Shown here piece after piece: positions 56,222-64,000 of a stretch of 64,000 bases of DNA (the stretch's first letter is position 1; each line of letters opens with the position of its first letter). The DNA is from Aphanomyces cochlioides. Lineage: Eukaryota; Oomycota; Saprolegniomycetes; Saprolegniales; Verrucalvaceae. The position numbers were made by a program, and so were the translations under genes. Where the stretch lies: assembly GCA_019828595.1 (NCBI GenBank), contig JAHQRK010000016.1, positions 186,001 through 250,000 of the forward strand, in the 5' to 3' direction. The notes under the pieces are model-generated. The model ran no database searches and was not told the DNA's origin. It was given only the letters and a program-made list of their open reading frames with translations.

Positions 56222-56337
56222 AAATTAATTGCACGTGTGTTAGGGTGTGTTGGGGTGTGTTTTGTGTGAAATAGTAAAATACTCGATTCTGATTGGCTGC
56301 GAGATTGGAAAATCGATTAAAAAATCGATACATTTCC
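56222..56337 (-). repeat. Dispersed AT-rich repeat, copy 2
   Basis: Inverted partner of 24013-24118, sharing the CGATTCTGATTGGCTG core, inside the 3.2-kb element. Confidence 0.7.
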
Positions 56338-56836
56338 AGCCCATCTCACTATTTAGAATGAATTATCACAACAATTCTATTTTTGGACTGTCTGGATTCC
56401 CAGGAAAATAGAATAAAATTAGAGAATTTGACCGAATTATGCAATATTGGTCAAAATATACGACTTTGAGTAGTATATTTTTTATTGCGATAATCGACCA
56501 ATTTTGGAATATTTTTTTGCAATAAAATTTATTGAATATGTGCATCCAGAGAGGGAGTTATACAATATTTAAAATTATGTGGCAATGCATGAATAAATAT
56601 TCTGTTTTGACATTTTGTGGTTATCTTTTGACACCCTTTTTGGATCATTTTACATATCATTTTTACCACAATATGGAAAACAAAATGATACATCTGCCTT
56701 CAGATTTGTTGAGACTGGAGAACCCTGCAATGCAGAGCTTTGCCTAGTGTGGATCTTGAAAATTTGCATGCGCATAGCATGGGTGGTGGAGATATTTGTG
56801 GGTGTGGTGGATGTTCGCGAATGTTATGACTAGCAG

Positions 56837-57585
56837 CAGGGGGTACATATACCTCAGTACCCTCCGATCCCTTTGTGCCCCCTGTGACACCTGTCGATGC
56901 GCTGACCTGGCCCTGTGGCCCTGCCCCCAATGTATTAGTTTACCGTGCAGCTAGCTGAACATCGAATTGCGAGAATCAAACAAGGAATGACTGATTTTTG
57001 TGAGCTCGGGGAATGGATCCTTCCACAAACAATAAGATGTAAACCTATAGGTGGCGTGACAGGGTGTACATATGCCTCCGTAGCCCCTGTAAACCCTGTG
57101 ACACTCGCCACTACATGAGCTTTCGTGGGGCCAAACCCGACATGGTCATTCCAAAGTCAATGACAACGACAACATTTACTGCCTTCGTCTGATACAAACA
57201 CGCATGCTCCTGCAATGTTTGCGAACATCGTCGTTTTGACCTTCCTGGCCTGTGGTGCTACTCTCGAACACTGTGTTGATTCCTGGTGTCCTATGATGCG
57301 AGATCTGTGATCAAGCTTGTGAGCACCACGCAGGTTTATCATGTCTTGTGATGCATGACAGGGGGTTCAGATCCCTCCGCACCCTCCGTATCCCCTGTAA
57401 ACCCTGTTGTCACGCAGTGCTGCGGAACGCGACCTTTGAATGTGTGGAAAATGGTGGTCAATCGCGTGAGAACTCGATGAAATGAGGCGCATGGATAACC
57501 CCGTGAAGAATGCAACGGAAATACGCCTGCAACGTGACAAGGGGTGCAGATACCTCGGCACCCCCTGCAACACCAGCAGCATTGC
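56837..57585. repeat. Four copies of a G/C-rich hairpin motif
   Basis: Units of about 48-57 bp at 56837-56884, 57056-57103, 57355-57411 and 57535-57580. Each starts with (TGA)CAGGG, runs through a TACATATxCCTC-like core, has one or more ACCCTCCG or CCCCTGTAAACC blocks, and closes with CCCTGTGACA or similar, so the ends can pair. Spacing is irregular. Confidence 0.65.
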
Positions 57586-59269
57586 GATCCATGTGGATCA
57601 AGCTCAAACACACGGCTGATGAATGACCAACCGTGGCGTGGCCAACTTTGTAAGGACATGCACCGAAGTACGAAGGTGGATTGCACGTGTACATTGTTGA
57701 TACCATGTCAAACATGGGTGAAAACCGAAGATTATCATGAAATGCAGATGCTCAGGAGAATTTTGCTCTACATTCGTGTGCCCTTTGGCCATTCATCCAA
57801 CGTAATTGGCAGACCAGGCTGGCTAAGATTCAAACTCAAGTTGTCGTCGTCTCGACTCGAATGCAGAACAGTCTAGCTAGCTTAAACTATGTAATACACT
57901 TCCCTTTTTGCAGTGAATGCCTTCCGTGTGAAGGTTCTGGAGCTACACTACCAGCGAGAAGTAAGCAAGGCCAAGAAGCGAGCAGTAGCTGCGACTGGCA
58001 CCCCCGAGCAGCGTCAACACAACGAACGATCGCCATTTACCAGCCGAGCCGAGTCCTCGAGCAAGATCTTTGGAAACAGATCTGCAGCGCAGATCCAGCA
58101 AGAACACCATCCTTGCTGCCAATCGAGCGCTTCCAACGAAAACACCCCCAACGGACCCCTTCGAGCCCTCCGAGCCCCCTGCGACCTCTGCGTCTTGTGT
58201 GCTTGTGTGCCCTGTTGTGTCCTTCCTGCGTCCTGGCTGTTTATTTGCCGTGTTTGCCTGTGCCTCTGTTGCCTGTTGCTGCGTGCAACTTCCACTGAAG
58301 CCCAGTCATCTCCCGCGATCTTTCAGTCTTACCAAGTTCGGTCGTTGCAGCCCTTACGGACCCCTCTGCAACTCCCGTATCCTCTGTCGAAACCCCCTGT
58401 GTGCGTCCAAGACTTCCCTTGTGTGTTGCGAACGCCTACTTGTGGCTCATCAAAGTCAACTCCCTCAAGAATCAAATATCAAAACAAGTTTTTTGTCGTT
58501 TAACACACGACAATTATGCCTTTATGCTCAAATTATTGCGAATTATCATGATAATTAGTGGTATCCAGCAGAGATCCTCAAAATAGTATTTTCCACTTAT
58601 TCTTTACTCAAGGGAATTCGAGTAACTTATTCTGTGAGTTTTTCAGATGGAGTAACTTATTCACCCCCTCGACTACCAAGGAATAAATTATCTTTTTCGA
58701 GGTCATTGCAAAATAATTTATTCGAATAATTCTTGCATTTTACATCGAGTTCACAGGCAGTTCTCCTGTCCAAAATGGAACTTGAAATCGGTTGAGAGAA
58801 TGTTCTAACGATACAGCTAGTGCGTTCTAAACCCCAATCAAGATCATAAACTACTTTACTGCTCAAATGATGGTGTTCATTGCCACAAAGCAACCAACAC
58901 TCTTCAACACAGAGAGTGCTTGTCGAATCAAAAATATCAAAACGTGCACCGAGATGCTGTCTGAGCAATCAAGACTCAGTAGTTGAACCCGAGATCCGTT
59001 CAAATTGGTATTCTGGATGAATGGGAGAGCTTTGGTATCAATGAAGCTGACTGAAATCGATAGTCAAAATATTCAAAATTATTCATAGCAAGTCCGTAAT
59101 CTATTCTTTAACGCATAAGATCACGAGTTAGTTTTTCTTTATCAAAGGGCAAGAGGATAACTTATTTCTATTTACAAGTTCATACTATTGAGTAATTTAA
59201 TTCACAATATTTAAATATATTTTTAATAAGTAATTTTTTGAGGATATCTGGTATCCAGACGGGCCCTAA

Positions 59270-60556
59270 AATTTATACAAACTCAAATGATGAAGAGAGA
59301 AGATTGCAATTTGAAATACCCTGTTTGGGCCAGGCACAGACTTTCTCTCTATTTCCAACGACGTCTGTTTCCTAACTGCCACTACCAAGACGTTCTCTTA
59401 AGAGCTCAAGTCGTCACTCCATCGTTCCTTCGTTGATTTTTGGAGCCACTGGTTCCCTTCATCCAGTGGCTGAATTCATAAAAATTCCAGCTTGCGAGCT
59501 CCTGACTCCACAAATGTCACCGCCTCGTATTTATGTCAGTGTCTCGTTCCACAATCTTTTGCGAGGCCAAAGGAGAAGAAATTACACTCGTTGCTCACTT
59601 GCGCGATCACTGGAAGGTGCGATGTGTGACGCTTTGTCAAGCTGGGTTTCAACAGGTGAGGACTTTGTCGAATCATCGTATCTGGCCGAATCTCGGCGTT
59701 TTCTCCATGAGAAGGAGGTCATTTCTTGGGATTTGAAGGGGCGCAATGGGATACATTAATGTGGCGCTTTCGTCACAATCTGGATGCAGCTGCAGCAGAT
59801 ATTTCTTTGCAAAGCTCTCTGTCGTGTCAAGGTTTGTCGAGGTGATCTGTTCCGTCATATCTGGTGACAGAAGAGGAAATTTCCTCACGACGGTTCGTTG
59901 AGTTATCCAACTAGAGCACTCCTTTTGATACATTTTTCAATGCGCAGTTTTCAAGGAACGCCTGGTTGCTTTGACGTTCTTATCTGCCACGAACTCCATG
60001 AGAAACTAGAGCAATCTAACTTTTAATTGCTCGGGATCTAATCTAGCCCGTGTTGAAAAATCTACATCACAGCCATCGTGTCAGCAAAATATTAACTTGG
60101 GATCGATTCACCCTCTGGAGCAAATTTCAATGTCTTCTTTTGCGGTGGCTCAAAGCTTTCGAGATTGTTTCATCCACTACTGCTATTGGCATCCAAACAC
60201 ACGATAGCCTCTGTTGCCATAGGAATTCCATTCTGCGTGTCCAGGGCTAGCCCCCACCACACAAGACCCAATTAGAAAATCATTGCGTCTATAGCAGTAG
60301 AAAGAGTACATGTCTCGTATCAACTTAGCATGGCATTTTGCCACGCTGGACACCGATGCCGCACCAAGTTGTCGCTTCCCCCAACACGGTCAAGTAGTCT
60401 AATAGTATCAATCTAATATAATTCAGGAAATGATGTACAAAATGATATTTCTTATTATTTGATACTACGGATGGGGAAATTTCCCATTTTGGTGAGATCG
60501 ATCTTCCCCACGAAAAATGTGTCCATTGGTGGCCATGTTGAATCTCACTTTGGCAT
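59270..60556. other. Possible short spliced gene, unrecognised
   Basis: A plus-strand frame from about 59533 (MSVSRSTIFCEAKGEEITLV, then WKVRCVTLCQAGFQQ) ends at a good CAG|GTGAGG donor near 59656. A later block near 59950 (FKERLVALTFLSATNSMRN, stop at 60007) could be its last exon. The middle is unclear and no family is recognised. 60010-60556 shows nothing. Confidence 0.3.
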
Positions 60557-61816
60557 ATGGCAGCAGGTGCGTCGACTATCTTCCAGTCGCGAGAGCTCTT
60601 CTTGTGTATCTCTGCGTTCCAGCGCGGCGTCTTCCACGAGGCTCTTCCTCTCGTTGGACTCAAGCCAGAGCAGAGCTATCTCGTGAATCCGACGGAAATC
60701 CGCGTCGCAGATCGAGTGCTGACCAAGTGGTATGGGACCCATGGCGTCTCGAGTCTTCCACGCGTACTGGAATGTCTACCAGATATGCGTCTCCTGCTCT
60801 TCCTTCATGCGATCACCTACGGCCGTCTCGACGCGGTCCAAACCATCCACAACCACGTTCAGTTCATCCACTTGCACGACGACGTTCCAGTCCCATCACC
60901 GAGCGACAGACGATGGCAGGCCACGTACTTTAACCACCTCGCAGACGCTGCAGCAATCCACGGCCACTTGGGTGTTTTGCTCTTTTTGGTCCAGCAGCAG
61001 TACAAACCTTGTACGTCGAATGCATTGACATGGGCGGCTGCGAATGGCCATGTCCATGTCGTTGCATACTTGCATACCAATGAAATCCGAGGTCATACGT
61101 CGATTGCGGTCGAACAAGCTGCGGCGAACGGACATTTGAATGTTGTGAGGTTTCTTCTGGACCACCGGCGAGAGGAATGTACAGTGTGGGCTGTCAATTA
61201 CGCCGCCAAAGCTGGTCATTTATCAATTGTTCAATTACTCCTCGATCGATTCGACACTTGTCCAGAAGAGGCGATGATTTGGGCTGCTGGTGAAGGACAT
61301 TTGAATATTGTGAAGTATTTGCACCACCGAGGCGCGGCTTGCACGTACGAAGCGATGGATTTGGCGGCGCGCAATGGACATTTGGATCTTGTGAAGTTTT
61401 TGCACTCGAATCGAACGGAAGGCTGTACCGTGTGGGCGATGAACGTCGCGGCCGAGAAAGGTTTCTTGCCAATCGTTCAATTCCTCCATGAGTTTCGATC
61501 AGAAGGCTGTACGACAAGCGCGATGGATTTGGCGGCATCAAACGGACGGCTGGAAGTCGTTCAGTTCCTCCAAAACCATCGAAGTGAAGGATGTACGCCC
61601 CACGCTGTCCGTCAAGCGATTCAAAATGGACACACAGCTGTCGTGGAATTTTTAATCACCCACCGACAGGAAACCAGTAGCCAGGAAGCGATGGCATGGG
61701 CTTTGAAATTCCACCAAGATGAAATTATTGCCATGTTGACAGTTCGTGGCGTTCGTTCTCGACGTGCCCAGTACGAAGATCGACATATTCAAGACTGGTC
61801 ACTCCCAGAAGTTTAA
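60557..61816 (+). CDS. Ankyrin-repeat protein 1
   Basis: A 419-residue single-exon protein. The N-terminal 130 residues form a family-specific head with RVLTKWYGTHG and LLLFLHAITYGRLDAVQTIH. About eight to nine ankyrin-type repeats of 31-34 residues follow, from residue 130 on, with the core AAxNGHLxVVxFLHxxRxEGCT. The C-terminus is charged (RGVRSRRAQYEDRHIQDW). No catalytic domain or signal peptide. Proteins of this layout form large families in Saprolegniales; a protein-binding role is inferred. Two related genes follow. Confidence 0.85.
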   Translation: MAAGASTIFQSRELFLCISAFQRGVFHEALPLVGLKPEQSYLVNPTEIRVADRVLTKWYGTHGVSSLPRVLECLPDMRLLLFLHAITYGRLDAVQTIHNHVQFIHLHDDVPVPSPSDRRWQATYFNHLADAAAIHGHLGVLLFLVQQQYKPCTSNALTWAAANGHVHVVAYLHTNEIRGHTSIAVEQAAANGHLNVVRFLLDHRREECTVWAVNYAAKAGHLSIVQLLLDRFDTCPEEAMIWAAGEGHLNIVKYLHHRGAACTYEAMDLAARNGHLDLVKFLHSNRTEGCTVWAMNVAAEKGFLPIVQFLHEFRSEGCTTSAMDLAASNGRLEVVQFLQNHRSEGCTPHAVRQAIQNGHTAVVEFLITHRQETSSQEAMAWALKFHQDEIIAMLTVRGVRSRRAQYEDRHIQDWSLPEV

Positions 61817-62414
61817 TATTCATGGCGAACTCATCAAGGAACGTCAGCATCATCAATTTATCAAGTATAAAGCCAACCAAGCGAGCCATCGTAGCTGCCC
61901 GACAAGTGTGAATATATAGGCATGTACTTTGTGTTCTCCATTATTCGTTGACGCCTGTAATTAGAGCTTTCCGTGTGTGTTTACAGTGGATAATTCTGTC
62001 GTCTATCCAAAGAAAGACAGGAGAAAATTGCTTTATGAGCCTGGATTAAGCTGGGATTTGGTCGAGATGTTTGCTAGATGTTAGCTGAAAGCCAATTGAA
62101 CACTCATTGTCATTTTAAACACACGAACACGGTTCTGGGCTACAAGTTTCATCTGTCGAATGAGCCCCGCGTGCGGAATTGTGATTCAAATGGCAAGCTT
62201 GCTACTAATCGAAGAGCCGCAGCTGAGACTTTGATGGCACAAGAAATGACGTGGCGTGTTCGTCGTATTAGAATTCTTTGATGGAGTATTGCAATATATT
62301 TGGAACTTTTACAATACTATTGCAGTCCAAAGAAATCTGAAATAGTATTGCAATTGCAATAGTTGTGCAATAATATTGGCCGAGTGGAGGAAATCCTGTT
62401 CCTAGGTCAAACCC
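61817..62414. other. Spacer between ankyrin genes
   Basis: No gene. Near 62285-62385 a run of TATTGCAAT-type motifs in both orientations makes a weak palindromic AT-rich patch. Confidence 0.4.
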
Positions 62415-63251
62415 ATGGCCAAGCGGCGACGGCCACAGGACGAAGAATCAGTGGCTGCCACAGTATTTCACTCGACTGAGCTCTTGCAATGCATATTTCG
62501 CTTTCAATTTGGCATCTACGAAGCGATGTTTCCCTTCCGCCGGTTCAGGAACGTTGACGCCCGGAATTTCAGCCTTGATCCCGTCGAGTACGTGCGGCTG
62601 AACCGTGTGCTTACGCCGTGGTACGCTCGCTATAAGCTCAGCCAGCTCGATATTGTGGTTCAAACTATGCCGTATATGCGCATCCTAGTCTTCCTCCACG
62701 CAATCTTCACTGGGCAAGTGAGCATTCTCACGCTCCTTCACCGGCGAATTCAAGCTATCCACATCGTCGACGTCGCAAAGTACACGGGGCGAGATCCCCG
62801 ACCGATCGAGGTCTATTGGACGACCATTTTGGACCTCGCAGCCTCTCGTGGTCATCTCGAAGTTGTTCGATTTCTCCATACCCATGGTTTTCGCGGCTGC
62901 TCCAACCAAGCCATGAACCTTGCAGCCCAACATGGACACTTGGACGTTGTGAAATTCCTCCACGATAATCGACAGGAAGGATGCACACGGCTTGCGATGG
63001 ATTTAGCAGCATCCAATGGTCATCTAGTCGTTGTGCAGTGGCTCCATGCGAATCGTTCTGAAGGGTGCTCGTCATGGGCATTGAATTTTGCGGCGCGACA
63101 CGGACATTTGGAAATTGTGAAATTCCTCGTCCGCCACCGGCCCGAAGGCCACATTGAATGGGCAATCAGTCATGCAAATGGACATCCAGCCATTGTGAAA
63201 TACCTCGAAGCCAAGAGAAAGGAGCCAAGCACAAGCAAAGCGACAGAGTAG
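62415..63251 (+). CDS. Ankyrin-repeat protein 2
   Basis: A 278-residue single-exon paralogue. The head has the family motif RVLTPWYARYK and ILVFLHAIFTGQVSILTLLH. About four to five repeats follow from residue 135 (AASRGHLEVVRFLHTHGFRG and so on). It ends in a basic tail (KRKEPSTSKATE). Shorter than protein 1 by several repeats. Confidence 0.85.
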   Translation: MAKRRRPQDEESVAATVFHSTELLQCIFRFQFGIYEAMFPFRRFRNVDARNFSLDPVEYVRLNRVLTPWYARYKLSQLDIVVQTMPYMRILVFLHAIFTGQVSILTLLHRRIQAIHIVDVAKYTGRDPRPIEVYWTTILDLAASRGHLEVVRFLHTHGFRGCSNQAMNLAAQHGHLDVVKFLHDNRQEGCTRLAMDLAASNGHLVVVQWLHANRSEGCSSWALNFAARHGHLEIVKFLVRHRPEGHIEWAISHANGHPAIVKYLEAKRKEPSTSKATE

Positions 63252-63293
63252 AAACAACACCGAAGGAGCAAGAACGTTTGCTTTAAGTTATCA

Positions 63294-64000
63294 TCAAGCG
63301 ACGGCTAGAAACACGTTTTTCGACGGCTGATTTCGAGCTTCCAGATATTGGACGACATGGTTGTGGCCGTTTGCTCGAGCCGTGGCTACAGCTTTGGCAG
63401 TGCCGCCTTCATGTCGATGCTCCAGCAACCATTGCACAACGTCCAAGTGTCCATTGGCAGCGGCATGATCGACGGCTTGTGTCGTGCATGCTATGTTGTC
63501 CTGCTTGTCGAGGAATTGGACAATTTCGAGGAAACCACCGGCCGCGGCAAGGTCCATGACTCGAGTCGAACACGTAGCGTCAGTTTGGGTGTAGAGAAAC
63601 TCCACGACAGCGACATGACCGTGCATGACTGCTTGCTGGATAGCTCGAGGACTGCTCAACTGGTAACGATGACGATAAAGAAATTCCAAGATGGGGACGT
63701 GGCCATGGATCGCTGCAAGGTCGAAGAAGTCATAGCTATGCACGATTTGGATCCGTCCGTCGATAGATCGGCCGCTATACCGCCGTCTAGGATCAGTGTA
63801 ATATATAATCTCAGTGTACTGATGGAGAAACTCCAGCACGCGAACTTGGCCAAAATAAACAGCATGGAGCAGCACAATGCGGATAGGATCTCGTGTCGAC
63901 TCGGAGACAAGCAGTGCAAGGCGGTCAATTCCACGTTGGTTGTACCATGGAGTTAGAATTCCATCCACACGCTTCAGGTCAACATCATCAAATGAATCTT
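63294..64000 (-). CDS. Ankyrin-repeat protein 3, 5' end beyond the window
   Basis: The frame stays open to the right edge: DSFDDVDLKRVDGILTPWYN precedes the first Met in the window, so the start codon lies outside. The family head motif GILTPWYNQRG and IVLLHAVYFGQVRVLEFLHQ are present. About four repeats follow (IHGHVPILEFLYRHR, MHGHVAVVEFLYTQ, AAGGFLEIVQFL, ANGHLDVVQWLLEHR). It ends at 63294, 42 nt from protein 2's stop, so genes 2 and 3 converge. Confidence 0.85.
   Translation of the reverse strand, partial: DSFDDVDLKRVDGILTPWYNQRGIDRLALLVSESTRDPIRIVLLHAVYFGQVRVLEFLHQYTEIIYYTDPRRRYSGRSIDGRIQIVHSYDFFDLAAIHGHVPILEFLYRHRYQLSSPRAIQQAVMHGHVAVVEFLYTQTDATCSTRVMDLAAAGGFLEIVQFLDKQDNIACTTQAVDHAAANGHLDVVQWLLEHRHEGGTAKAVATARANGHNHVVQYLEARNQPSKNVFLAVA

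Larger units (their letters stand above)
56033..59266. mobile_element. 3.2-kb composite element with the same terminus, TAA TSD
   Basis: Termini GGGCCCGTCTGGATAC (left) and its exact complement (right), with TAA outside each (56030-56032 and 59267-59269). It lies 40 bp from the 368-bp MITE that has the same terminal sequence. No transposase is recognisable. It contains a dispersed repeat (56222-56337), a set of G/C-rich hairpin motifs (56837-57585) and a C-rich stretch (58140-58400) that encodes a low-complexity Cys-rich ORF I do not accept as a gene. Confidence 0.75.

Noticed and set aside
57913..58503. 196-residue Cys-rich ORF in the 3.2-kb element
   Set aside because: Low-complexity C-rich DNA; neighbouring frames look similar and no family or start context supports it.
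55619..59269. LTR retrotransposon interpretation of the repeated GGGCCCGTCTGGAT ends
   Set aside because: The ends are inverted rather than direct and are flanked by 3-bp TWA duplications, which fits DNA transposons.
1..64000. CRISPR arrays, rRNA or functional tRNA genes
   Set aside because: None seen. The only tRNA-like segment lacks a proper cloverleaf, and the direct repeats are transposon-related.

Overview
The window looks like a nuclear contig of a zoosporic oomycete, most likely from the Saprolegniales (Aphanomyces/Saprolegnia type). Four things point there: compact genes with many 40-60 nt GT-AG introns; an elicitin-like GPI-anchored protein, a family confined to oomycetes; ankyrin-repeat proteins of the 'NGHLxVVxFLHxxRxEGCT' style; and several flagellar (zoospore) genes. 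This is inferred from protein families only.

Layout. 0-2.2 kb: decayed piggyBac transposase. 3.9-7.4 kb: a polytopic class-3 lipase and a five-exon gene that resembles ciliary microtubule-inner proteins. 7.7-14.1 kb: two inverted copies of a secreted FAD amine-oxidase-like gene; their central 928 bp read as identical while both ends have diverged. 14.3-20.5 kb: transposon-rich, with two PIF/Harbinger elements (one with clean TIRs and a TAA target duplication), a MITE, and a relic of the VWA gene found at 25-28 kb. 20.8-23.5 kb: a monoglyceride-lipase-like gene split by a nested 1.8 kb insertion with a 9-bp target duplication; its intact paralogue is at 29.3-30.2 kb. 24.9-27.9 kb: a VWA plus RING/IBR protein, with an unidentified spliced gene starting divergently beside it. 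30.9-34.6 kb: two 1,017-bp inverted arms, each carrying an elicitin-like gene with the same poly-C frame break, around a spacer filled with relics of neighbouring genes. 35.2-43.6 kb: a giant DUF3638/DUF3645 gene. 44.6-45.5 kb: a hAT-like non-autonomous element. 47.3-48.9 kb: a third oxidase. 49.7-50.4 kb: two tail-to-tail FCS-like zinc-finger genes. 51.0-54.6 kb: a divergent flagellar pair, an outer-dynein-arm docking-complex-like coiled-coil gene and PACRG. 55.6-59.3 kb: AT-rich DNA with two elements sharing a GGGCCCGTCTGGAT terminus. 60.6-64.0 kb: three ankyrin-repeat genes, the last cut by the window edge.

I see no single gene cluster that works as an undescribed pathway. The two themes are a flagellar group (PACRG, docking-complex-like protein, the gene at 6.3 kb) and heavy local duplication, inversion and transposon activity that has spread fragments of resident genes. 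Several frame breaks fall in mononucleotide runs (C8, C9, A7), so some apparent pseudogenes may be sequencing or assembly errors. Splice sites and frames were worked out by eye; family names come from recognised motifs, not from searches.
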